DNA from: Azonexus sp.
Lineage (GTDB): Bacteria; Pseudomonadota; Gammaproteobacteria; Burkholderiales; Rhodocyclaceae
Reading direction: 5' to 3'
Length of the DNA stretch: 6,933 nt
NCBI GenBank assembly: GCA_030697085.1
Contig: JAUYQT010000066.1
Span: 1-6,933, forward strand
Shown: positions 1 through 6,456 of the stretch, piece after piece
How the letters are laid out: each line of letters opens with the position of its first letter
How positions within the stretch are numbered: the stretch's first letter is position 1
Notes under the pieces: model-generated
What the model was told of the DNA's origin: nothing
The model's database searches: none
What the model saw: the letters and a program-made list of their open reading frames with translations, nothing else
Translations under genes and position numbers: made by a program

Positions 1-1616
1 CCAAGCCCCTTGTTCTGCTCGCGGGCAACGTTACCAACCTGATAAAACTCGGCAAAAATCACCGCCTGATTTTCCGGCGCGATACCGACACCGTTATCAC
101 GAACTTCAATCTGGATAGCGTTATCACGCTTTCGAGCCGCCACCAAAATCCGCCCCCCGACCGGGGTGTAGCGCAGCGCGTTGGAAATCAGATTGGCGAG
201 AATGCGCTCAAGCATCACCGGATCACTCATCAACCAATACCCACTTGGCCGGAAACGCAGCGTCAGGTTACGGTCGGCGGCGGCACGCCGGAAGGCGTTG
301 TGCAAGCGCTCGAATAGCGGTTCGAGCGGGAAGGAACGGATTTCCGGCTTGATGCCGGCGACATCGAGCCGGGAAAGATCGAGCAACGAGTCGAGCAGTT
401 CACCGAGCGCCCGGGCCGATGCGGCAATTTGTTCGGCCAGCCGCCCCTGCTCATGCACAACGCCACTACGAGCCTGGCGCAGCAAATCGGCAGAAAACAG
501 GGAGAGCGCATGCAATGGTTGCCGCAAATCGTGGCTGGCGGCGGCGAGAAAACGACTCTTCGCTTTGTTGGCGCGCTCGGCCGCATCTTTTTCACCGGCC
601 AGCTCCAGCGTTGCAGCGCGGATGCGCTCTTCGAGATGTTCGTGGCTGGCCGCCAACTCTGCCGTCATCGCAGCCATCTCGCGGATCTGGCGACGGATCA
701 ACTGGGCGCCAATGAGCAGCACAATAGTGACCAGCAAACTGAGCGTACCGAGTTCAAGCAATCGGCTGTGCCAGTTGGCGAGCAGGGTTTTTTCCGGCAC
801 GACAGTGAGGATATGCAGGTCGGCAAAACCGGGGACTGGCGCAACCGAGATCAGCAGGCCATTGCCACGGCTGATACCCTTTTCCGGCACCAGGGCATGC
901 AACTGGCCAGCGAACAAAACCTTGCTCGCGTGGGCGCCCATCATCGGCGACTGCCGACTGACGTCAGTCGGCCGACAGGAAGCAACAATTTGCCCCTGAG
1001 TGTTGATTAGTACGGATTCAAAATCATCCGACAAACGGTTCGGCCAGCAGAAATCCTGCATGTAACCCGGCTCCAGAGAAGCAAAGGCAATGCCGGCAAA
1101 GCCGTTGTCGGCGTCAACGATACGGCGGGCGAGGGCATAGGTATAACCGCCCGAATTACGCCCGATGTAAGGCCCCCAATTTGCCGCGTCGCTACCTTTC
1201 TCAATGGCCTGAAAATAAGGCTGATCCTTGATGTTGATCGGCAACGGCGGATATTGCGTCGAAATGAAGCGCTGATTACCGGCGCGGTCGAAAATAATCA
1301 GATTACGCAATTGCGGCATGGCGCGCGAATGGCGCTGGGCCACGTATTCCCAGCCCTTGTGCGCGGCCCAGTTCTCCCAGCCTGCGCTATTACGAGAAAG
1401 ATCCGCCGCCATCTCCCTAAGTAGCACGTCAACCGCTTCAAAGCTGCGCGCCGTATGCTCGGCCATCATGACTTCAAAGTGCTGCAGCCGACGCTCGCTG
1501 CTGGCAATGTCTTGCTGACGGGCGAAAATCAGGTCAGTAAGAAAAGCGGCAAGCAGTACAACCGTACTGATCAGGGCGACAAAAAAAACGAGGGTTTCCG
1601 GCTTTTTCCGCAACAT
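1..1616 (-). CDS. Membrane sensor histidine kinase, 3' end cut by window edge
   Basis: Inner-membrane two-component sensor kinase; 538 codons are visible and the C-terminus lies beyond the left edge. Seen: a transmembrane segment at about residues 9-31, an extracytoplasmic region of about 250 residues, a second transmembrane segment at about 287-307, and a charged, helical linker at 310-355. The dimerisation/phosphoacceptor box is SHDLRQPLHALSLF with His362. The ATPase domain has an N box (NLISNALRYTP, Asn479), a G1 box (DNGVGI, Asp507), an F box (FAEFYQ), and a sequence stopping at the start of G2 (KGLG). The extracytoplasmic part, with NIKDQPYF near 128-135 and a later ALARRIVD stretch, resembles double-Cache (PDC) sensor domains; the ligand is unknown. 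The SHDLRQPL type of H box is common in hybrid kinases, so a receiver domain may follow outside the window (inference). The ATG at 1616-1614 lies 6 nt after the methyltransferase stop with no Shine-Dalgarno, suggesting translational coupling. No partner response regulator is visible. Confidence 0.93.
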   Translation of the reverse strand, partial: MLRKKPETLVFFVALISTVVLLAAFLTDLIFARQQDIASSERRLQHFEVMMAEHTARSFEAVDVLLREMAADLSRNSAGWENWAAHKGWEYVAQRHSRAMPQLRNLIIFDRAGNQRFISTQYPPLPINIKDQPYFQAIEKGSDAANWGPYIGRNSGGYTYALARRIVDADNGFAGIAFASLEPGYMQDFCWPNRLSDDFESVLINTQGQIVASCRPTDVSRQSPMMGAHASKVLFAGQLHALVPEKGISRGNGLLISVAPVPGFADLHILTVVPEKTLLANWHSRLLELGTLSLLVTIVLLIGAQLIRRQIREMAAMTAELAASHEHLEERIRAATLELAGEKDAAERANKAKSRFLAAASHDLRQPLHALSLFSADLLRQARSGVVHEQGRLAEQIAASARALGELLDSLLDLSRLDVAGIKPEIRSFPLEPLFERLHNAFRRAAADRNLTLRFRPSGYWLMSDPVMLERILANLISNALRYTPVGGRILVAARKRDNAIQIEVRDNGVGIAPENQAVIFAEFYQVGNVAREQNKGL

Positions 1617-1622
1617 CAGCGG

Positions 1623-2372
1623 TCAGATTTTGTAACAGTAGAGCGGTCGTGGCGGCGTGCATTCAACTTCAATAATGTGACTGGGAACCACGCCAGGGAC
1701 AGGAAAACTATTGCTGATGAAGAGGCTGCCCGGCTTCATTTCAGCCTGTATTTTTTCCCACAAACGCGGCATTGGCGCGGGTGAAAGGAAGGCGTAAACG
1801 ACGTCAAAATCATCCAGCCTGACTTGCCACATATCTTCCCAACGCCAGCTGATATTCGGCCGACCAAGGCAAAAATAACGACCGACCAACCAGGTCAGTG
1901 GCGCGTTTTCGACGCCGGTAAAGTAACTCTCCGGCAACTGATCAGCCAGCGGCACGGTGGTGCTGCCGATGCCGGCACCGAGATCGAGAACGCGGCCAGG
2001 CCCGCGCTCGGCAAGCAGTTCGGCCAGTGCGGCGACGGTTTGCCGGTTGGAAAGATAGAGCGGCACCTGCCCGGAGAGCGCGCCGCGATAAACGAGCAGT
2101 AGCAGGATGAAGGCAACGAGGAACCAGATGGGGTCGATGGCCAGGTTTTGCGTCAGCCAGATCAGCGGCATGAAAACGGCGTGAATGACCCGCCACCACC
2201 ACGGTTGGCGAGTCAGCGTCGCAAAAATCAGCGCCACTGCGCCAATTGCCAGGCTGGTTTGCTGCCAGGGCAGGGTTTCGGCCGCGAAGCCAAAATAGGG
2301 CCAGGCGAAGGATAAAACGAGAATAACAGCGGCCCCTTGCAGGGCGAGCTGACGGCTGGGGGTCGAATTCAT
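1623..2372 (-). CDS. Membrane-anchored class I SAM-dependent methyltransferase
   Basis: A 249-residue protein of unknown substrate. The C-terminal half (about 105-249) carries a Rossmann-type SAM-binding motif I, VLDLGAGIGS at 128-137, an acidic residue after the second strand (GVEN, Glu155), and a later FDVVYAFLSPAP stretch (189-200) in the motif II/post-II position. The N-terminal 95 residues are hydrophobic and contain about three to four membrane segments (about 11-29, 39-54, 62-75 and 80-95), so the catalytic domain is probably held at the cytoplasmic membrane. This suggests a membrane-associated or lipid-like substrate, which is inference only. The ATG at 2372 is supported by an AGGA (complement of 2383-2386) with a 10-nt spacing. 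The gene is directly followed by the histidine kinase with a 6-nt gap, so the two are almost certainly cotranscribed. The family assignment is firm; the specific function cannot be given. Confidence 0.88.
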   Translation of the reverse strand: MNSTPSRQLALQGAAVILVLSFAWPYFGFAAETLPWQQTSLAIGAVALIFATLTRQPWWWRVIHAVFMPLIWLTQNLAIDPIWFLVAFILLLLVYRGALSGQVPLYLSNRQTVAALAELLAERGPGRVLDLGAGIGSTTVPLADQLPESYFTGVENAPLTWLVGRYFCLGRPNISWRWEDMWQVRLDDFDVVYAFLSPAPMPRLWEKIQAEMKPGSLFISNSFPVPGVVPSHIIEVECTPPRPLYCYKI

Positions 2373-2596
2373 GGCGGGATTATCCTGGAAACCTTGCCGA
2401 AATGGGCTGACGCATTACCCATCTGGCCGTTTATCCTGCAAAACTAGTTGAAACGCAGAGCCGTGGGGCCGCAGAGAAAAAGCGCATCCAGCTCAGGTTT
2501 ATCGCGAAGACGAACGAATCAGCATTGGTAATGCATTTCTGGCACTGCTGCGGTCAACTGGAATTTTCGGGCTATTTTTATTCCGACTTCGGCCAT

Positions 2597-3892
2597 TCAG
2601 GGCAAAAAACGTGTCGCCTGATCGAGATCGTTGTGCGTATGCCCTTCGTACAGCGCCGTGACGAATTTCCGCCAGATCAGATCGGGTTCACCGATACGGA
2701 AACCACAGAAATGCTTGTCGGCGATGTCTGATCCCTGAACGGCTTGCACGGTCAGCCGGGACGTTTCGTGGGTACCCAGGCGAATAATGGCATTAAGGAA
2801 GATATTTTCCGGCACCTTGCGACTGGTTCGGGCGTGAAAGCCGTAGCGCGAAACATCATTGATTTCAAGACTGATCGGCTGTTCATTGCTGTCAAGAACA
2901 AGCCGGGCCGGGCATTTGACCGAGAAACGCTGATGCCGGCGGTTTTTGATATCGCTCGGTGCATCCATCGTCGGCGGCAAAACTTTCCGATAGGCAGGCA
3001 AATCGTAGATCAGGTGCAACAAGGTTTTCTTGCGTTCGCTGAGTTCGGCGAAAATACTGGTGCGCTGGTTAAAAAAGTAGTCAATCAACTCAGGCGTCAG
3101 CACAGGGTCGTTGGTGGTAAAAAAACGCCGATTCGGCAGTTGGATATTCGGCAGCTTGGTTTCGAGAAAATAATGGTAAAGATTGCGCCGCAAGGGCTTT
3201 TTCTCATACGCCTTGCGCAGGATTTCCGGGGCGTATTTAAGATCGATCGTCGCGCCAACGGCCGGGGCGCCATTCACAAAGTCATAGTTTTCGACGACAT
3301 TGGCCGTCAGGCGCCGGAAGAAAAGCAACGACTCGTACATTTCAATATGGCGCGGGTTGACCGCAATGACGAGATGTCGCGTATCGAAAAAAGTCGTGCA
3401 ATATTCATACATGAACTTCATCAGCGGGAAGAGGATAGTGCCGCCGGTGCGTCTGAATTTCGGGTGAATGGCCAGCGCCGAAACTTCGGCGATATAGCCG
3501 GCTTTTTCGCGCACTTCGCTCAAATCAAAAATACGCTGCAGGGGAAAGCCGATAGCACTTTCACGAATCAGTGACAAAGTGCCAATCACCTGATCGCCCA
3601 TTTTGGCGCAGAGCGTCGTCGTCGTCGGCAAAGCGTGGTAGATCGTGACGCGCATGCCGGAGGGGTCGGGCGTCATGAAGCCGCTGCTGACGTAAGCGTC
3701 GTGCAGTAGCTTGAAACAGGCTTCAAGCTCCTCCTGTGTATCGGCGATTTTCAGGACCAGCCGCGCATTGGGCGCCGGATCACAGTCGACAAAAGAGCGA
3801 TAAATATCATGCCGTCGCCCCTTGGGAAGCATCGAAAAAAGCTTGCGAGCCACCTGGTGAATAAGAAAACGTAGACGAGAGAGTGAGGTCAT
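2597..3892 (-). CDS. FeeM-like N-acyl amino acid synthase/GNAT domain fused to a C-terminal PilZ domain
   Basis: A 431-residue soluble protein with two modules. Residues about 43-215 resemble the N-acyl amino acid synthase (FeeM)/GNAT-like acyltransferase fold. This region has the LKIADTQEELEACFKLLHDAY opening, a DQVIGTLSLI strand, the EVSALAIHPKFRRTGGT acyl-donor-binding region (136-152) and a VNPRHIEMYESLLFF end (178-192). Relatives use acyl-ACP or acyl-CoA to acylate amino acids, or act in PEP-CTERM/exosortase loci; the real substrate here is unknown. Residues about 315-415 form a PilZ domain with both c-di-GMP-binding motifs intact: RRHQR (Arg318 and Arg322, RxxxR) and DVSRYG (346-351, [D/N]xSxxG). 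A helical linker (about 220-310) joins them. Inference: acyltransferase output or localisation is controlled by c-di-GMP. The ATG at 3892 has GAGG (complement of 3903-3906) 10 nt upstream. It is transcribed divergently from the Liv operon. The domain calls come from motif reading; the PilZ call is the stronger one. Confidence 0.87.
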   Translation of the reverse strand: MTSLSRLRFLIHQVARKLFSMLPKGRRHDIYRSFVDCDPAPNARLVLKIADTQEELEACFKLLHDAYVSSGFMTPDPSGMRVTIYHALPTTTTLCAKMGDQVIGTLSLIRESAIGFPLQRIFDLSEVREKAGYIAEVSALAIHPKFRRTGGTILFPLMKFMYEYCTTFFDTRHLVIAVNPRHIEMYESLLFFRRLTANVVENYDFVNGAPAVGATIDLKYAPEILRKAYEKKPLRRNLYHYFLETKLPNIQLPNRRFFTTNDPVLTPELIDYFFNQRTSIFAELSERKKTLLHLIYDLPAYRKVLPPTMDAPSDIKNRRHQRFSVKCPARLVLDSNEQPISLEINDVSRYGFHARTSRKVPENIFLNAIIRLGTHETSRLTVQAVQGSDIADKHFCGFRIGEPDLIWRKFVTALYEGHTHNDLDQATRFLP

Positions 3893-3925
3893 CGAACTCG
3901 ATCCTCAAAAATGACTGTGTATTTC

Positions 3926-3934
3926 ATCATAGCA
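3926..3934 (-). promoter_or_regulatory. Putative extended -10 promoter of the PilZ/acyltransferase gene
   Basis: On the minus strand the sequence reads TGC-TATGAT, an extended -10 element (TGnTATAAT-like) with one mismatch in the hexamer. A weak -35 (AATACA, 3 of 6 matches) lies 17 bp further upstream, at about 3952-3957, as is common for extended -10 promoters. Transcription would start near 3919 and give a leader of about 26 nt carrying the GAGG ribosome-binding site. Predicted by eye only. Confidence 0.5.
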
Positions 3935-3942
3935 GCTTGTTA

Positions 3943-3971
3943 TTGACATGTATTCTGCACCTCCGCACAAT
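3943..3971 (+). promoter_or_regulatory. Putative sigma70 promoter of the Liv transporter operon
   Basis: A perfect -35 hexamer TTGACA (3943-3948) is followed after exactly 17 bp by CACAAT (3966-3971), which matches 4 of 6 consensus -10 bases. The start point would be near 3978, leaving a leader of about 36 nt before the ATG at 4014. An in-frame upstream ATG at 3948 overlaps this -35 box, which argues against it being the translation start. Confidence 0.6.
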
Positions 3972-4000
3972 CAATGCGAACGATCACCCCCACTGAGATC

Positions 4001-4006
4001 AGGAGA
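4001..4006 (+). promoter_or_regulatory. Ribosome-binding site that fixes the start of the binding-protein gene
   Basis: AGGAGA lies 7 nt before the ATG at 4014, an ideal Shine-Dalgarno placement. It selects 4014 over the in-frame ATG at 3948. The latter would add 22 polar, non-signal residues in front of a lipoprotein signal peptide. Confidence 0.85.
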
Positions 4007-4013
4007 AACACCG

Positions 4014-5462
4014 ATGCAAGCCAAGCTTTCCGTAGCTGCCCTCTCTGTTATTGCCGCTTTTGCGCTATCTGCCTGTGGTCAGAAGGAGGAACCGAAGCCG
4101 GTTGCTGCCCCGGTTGCCCCCGCCACGCCGATCATGCCGGCCGAGGTTCTGGTCAAACTGGGCCATGTGGCACCGATGACCGGGCCGCAGGCGCATTTGG
4201 GTAAAGACAATGAAAATGGCGCCGTGCTGGCGATCGAAGAGCTGAATGCCCGGGGGCTGGAAATCGGTGGCGCCAAGGTTAAATTCGAACTGCTGGCCGA
4301 AGACGACCAGGCGGACCCGAAACAGGGCATGATCGTTGCCCAGAAGCTGGTCGACGCCAAGGTGAATGGCGTCATTGGCCACCTCAATTCCGGGACGACC
4401 ATTCCGGCTTCCCGCCTTTATGCCGATGCCGGCATTCCACAGATTTCCGGCTCCGCAACCAATCCGAAATACACGCAACAAGGTTTTCCGACGGCTTTCC
4501 GCGTCATGGCCAATGATGTGCAGCAAGGCAAGGTGCTGGGCGAGTTTGCCGCCAAGCAGGGCTTCCGCACCGTGGCCATTGTTGATGACCGCTCGGCTTA
4601 CGGCCAGGGGCTTTCTGACGAATTCAAAAAGGCCGCTGAAGCCTCCGGGCTGAAAGTCGTGGCAACGGAATACACCAATGACAAGGCGACCGACTTCAAG
4701 GCAATCCTCACCAAGATCAAATCAACCAAAGCAGAACTGGTTTTCTTTGGCGGCATGGATGCCCAGGGCGGCCCGATGGCCAAGCAGATGAAGGAACTAG
4801 GCATTAAAGCCCGCTTTCTCGGTGGCGACGGCGTTTGTACCCCGGAGTTCATGAAACTGGGTGGCGTAGCGGCCGAAGGGCACTATTGCTCACTGCCCGG
4901 CATGCCGCTGGAAAAACTGGCCAAAGGGCCGGCATTCAGAGAGAAATTCAGCCAGAAGTTTGGTGCCGATATCCAGCTCTACGCGCCTTATGTTTACGAT
5001 GCGGTGATGGTGATGGCCGATGCCATGCAGCGCGCCAACTCGGTGGAGTCTGCCCGGTTCCTGCCTGAAATTGGCAAGACCCAATACGACGGCGTCACCG
5101 CCTTGATCGAGTTCGATCAGCTGGGCGACCTCAAAGGCGGCGCGATTTCACTCTATCAATATAAAGACGGCAATTTGACCTACCTTGAAACGATGGGCGG
5201 CACATCAATGACCGAGGTCAAATCCGAAGTCAAGGAGGCGATGAGCGAGGTGAAGGAAGCGGCCAAAGCCGTGGCAGGCGCCGCCAGCGAAGTCGGCAAG
5301 CAGGTTGGCCAGGATGCAGTCCAGGCTGGCGCAGAAATCAAGGAGGCTGCCAAGGCAGTGGCCGGCGCAGCCACTGAGGCCGGCAAGGGCGCCGTCAAGG
5401 CGGGAGCCGAGGCAGTCAAAGGCGCGGCGGAAGCAACCAAGGCGGCAGTCGAGAAGAAATAA
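4014..5462 (+). CDS. Branched-chain amino-acid type ABC transporter substrate-binding lipoprotein with Ala/Lys/Glu-rich C-terminal tail
   Basis: A 482-residue periplasmic-binding protein of the Peripla_BP_6 (LivJ/LivK) family that should deliver branched-chain or related amino acids, amides or similar ligands to the LivHM permease. Seen: a lipoprotein signal peptide (residues 1-20) with lipobox LSAC and Cys21, a Pro/Ala linker (about 24-45), then the two-lobed ligand-binding fold (about 46-398). The ligand-binding region includes GHLNSGTTIPAS, which aligns with the GHLCSSSTQPAS-like ligand loop of LivJ. Cys275 and Cys292 could form a disulfide. The residue after Cys21 is Gly, not Asp, so Lol rules predict outer-membrane sorting. 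Residues 400-482 are an added low-complexity helical tail with a 29-residue repeat; typical LivJ precursors are about 365-370 residues, so this protein is roughly 110 longer. It is the first gene of the operon and a hairpin follows it. The ligand cannot be assigned from sequence alone. Confidence 0.95.
   Translation: MQAKLSVAALSVIAAFALSACGQKEEPKPVAAPVAPATPIMPAEVLVKLGHVAPMTGPQAHLGKDNENGAVLAIEELNARGLEIGGAKVKFELLAEDDQADPKQGMIVAQKLVDAKVNGVIGHLNSGTTIPASRLYADAGIPQISGSATNPKYTQQGFPTAFRVMANDVQQGKVLGEFAAKQGFRTVAIVDDRSAYGQGLSDEFKKAAEASGLKVVATEYTNDKATDFKAILTKIKSTKAELVFFGGMDAQGGPMAKQMKELGIKARFLGGDGVCTPEFMKLGGVAAEGHYCSLPGMPLEKLAKGPAFREKFSQKFGADIQLYAPYVYDAVMVMADAMQRANSVESARFLPEIGKTQYDGVTALIEFDQLGDLKGGAISLYQYKDGNLTYLETMGGTSMTEVKSEVKEAMSEVKEAAKAVAGAASEVGKQVGQDAVQAGAEIKEAAKAVAGAATEAGKGAVKAGAEAVKGAAEATKAAVEKK
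5247..5387 (+). repeat. Imperfect 29-codon (87-nt) repeat in the binding-protein tail
   Basis: An 18-codon block at 5247-5300 (residues 412-429) recurs at 5334-5387 (residues 441-458), an 87-nt period. The peptides EVKEAAKAVAGAASEVGK and EIKEAAKAVAGAATEAGK share 15 of 18 residues. At DNA level 13 of 54 bases differ: eight codons differ synonymously and three encode V/I, S/T and V/A replacements. A degenerate continuation (GKGAVKAGAEAVKGAAEATK) follows. This is an old duplication whose protein pattern has been kept rather than a recent slippage product. Confidence 0.85.
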
Positions 5463-5480
5463 TACTTAAATCGGCTAGAT

Positions 5481-5506
5481 GAAACGGCACCGCAAGGTGC
5501 CGTTTC
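5481..5506 (+). terminator. Perfect 11-bp stem with GCAA loop between binding-protein gene and livH
   Basis: GAAACGGCACC (5481-5491) and GGTGCCGTTTC (5496-5506) are exact inverted complements around a GCAA (GNRA-type) tetraloop, 18 nt after the binding-protein stop. The following bases (CTTATGC) are not a U-run, so it is a poor full intrinsic terminator. More likely it acts as a leaky terminator or as a 3'-end stabiliser of the binding-protein mRNA, allowing more binding protein than permease. The structure is certain; the role is inference. Confidence 0.7.
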
Positions 5507-5532
5507 CTTATGCTGCGGTCGACGCATACAAA

Positions 5533-6456
5533 ATGGATATTTTCCTCCAGCAAATTATCAATGGCCTGGTCCAGGGCAGCATTTACGCCCTCGTCGCGCT
5601 CGGCTACACGATGGTGTACGGGATCATGGGCCTGAACAATTTCGCGCATGGCGAAGTGGTGATGATCGGCACGCTGGTCACCCTCACGGTGGCCGGCGCG
5701 CTGATCAGCGCCGGCATGCCGGTGGCGTTCGCCGCGCTGGCCGGGATCAGCGTGTCAGTACTGGTTTGCATGGCACTGGGCTGGGGGCTGGAGCGCGTTG
5801 CCTACCGTCCGCTACGCAACGCGCCACGTTTGACGCCGCTGATTACCGCAATCGGCATGTCGATCATTCTGCAAAATCTGGCGATGATCGTCTGGGGGCG
5901 CAATTACATGACCTTCCCGCCACTCTTTCCCAAGATGAATTTCGAGCTCGCCGGCACTCACTTTAGCGCGGTGCAAGTGATGATTGTGCTGGTTTCAGCG
6001 ATCACCATGGGCAGTCTGATACTTCTGATCTATCGCACCAAACTCGGCATGGCGATGCGCGCTACGGCGCAAAACCCCGCCGTCGCCAGCCTGATGGGGG
6101 TCAATATCAATCGCGTCATTGCCGCCGCCTTCGTCATCGGCTCCGCACTCGCTGCCGTGGCTGGCATCATGGTCGGCTCCTATTATGAAATCGCCCATTA
6201 CCAGATGGGCTTCATGCTCGGCCTCAAAGCCTTTACGGCGGCCGTGCTCGGCGGCATCGGCAATCTGGCCGGAGCGATGATCGGCGGTGTGCTGCTCGGC
6301 CTGATCGAGGCGCTCGGTGCCGGTTATATCGGTGATCTGACCGGCGGTTTTCTCGGTAGCCACTATCAGGATATTTTCGCTTTCATCGTACTGATCGGCG
6401 TGTTGATGTTCAAACCCTCCGGCCTATTTGGTGAAAAGTCGGGGGATCGGGCATGA
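5533..6456 (+). CDS. livH: Branched-chain amino-acid ABC transporter permease LivH
   Basis: An inner-membrane permease of 307 residues, close to the roughly 308 of E. coli LivH; it pairs with LivM to form the transport channel. Family signatures: [20 protein letters not shown] at the N-terminus, [19 protein letters not shown] (24-42), and the cytoplasmic coupling loop [17 protein letters not shown] (175-191), which contacts the ATPase. Near the C-terminus are [16 protein letters not shown] (237-252) and FKPSGLFG. About eight hydrophobic segments are visible. An in-frame ATG at 5479 would add 18 polar residues and sits at the edge of the hairpin, so I chose 5533, where the family homology begins. 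No clear Shine-Dalgarno precedes 5533, so initiation may be weak or depend on leader structure. The stop overlaps the livM start (ATGA). Confidence 0.95.
   Translation: MDIFLQQIINGLVQGSIYALVALGYTMVYGIMGLNNFAHGEVVMIGTLVTLTVAGALISAGMPVAFAALAGISVSVLVCMALGWGLERVAYRPLRNAPRLTPLITAIGMSIILQNLAMIVWGRNYMTFPPLFPKMNFELAGTHFSAVQVMIVLVSAITMGSLILLIYRTKLGMAMRATAQNPAVASLMGVNINRVIAAAFVIGSALAAVAGIMVGSYYEIAHYQMGFMLGLKAFTAAVLGGIGNLAGAMIGGVLLGLIEALGAGYIGDLTGGFLGSHYQDIFAFIVLIGVLMFKPSGLFGEKSGDRA

Noticed and set aside
181..999. A 272-codon open frame on the plus strand.
   Set aside because: It is antisense to the histidine kinase, whose minus-strand frame shows all expected kinase boxes. The plus-strand translation is rich in Arg and Ser with no recognisable domain.
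2580..2596. A short inverted repeat (CCGA-AG-TCGG) just after the PilZ/acyltransferase stop, considered as a terminator.
   Set aside because: The stem is only about 4 bp, and on the transcribed minus strand it is followed by an A-rich stretch, not a U-run.
2373..2596. The gap upstream of the methyltransferase, searched for a promoter, small gene or RNA.
   Set aside because: Only weak hexamer matches on the minus strand (such as TTGCAG and TAATGC 18 bp apart) and no supported short gene or stable structure were found.
2744..3574. A 276-codon open frame on the plus strand.
   Set aside because: It lies fully antisense to the PilZ/acyltransferase gene, has no ribosome-binding site or domain, and follows from the codon bias of the real gene.
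3948..4013. An upstream ATG that would lengthen the binding protein by 22 residues.
   Set aside because: It overlaps the predicted -35 box, has no ribosome-binding site, and would bury the lipoprotein signal peptide. The ATG at 4014 has AGGAGA at ideal spacing.
4065..4526. A 153-codon minus-strand open frame inside the binding-protein gene.
   Set aside because: The sense strand carries a clear Peripla_BP_6 protein; the antisense translation has no domain and no start signal.
5479..5532. An upstream ATG that would lengthen LivH by 18 residues.
   Set aside because: The added residues are polar and unlike any LivH N-terminus, and the sequence coincides with the perfect hairpin. Homology begins at the ATG at 5533.
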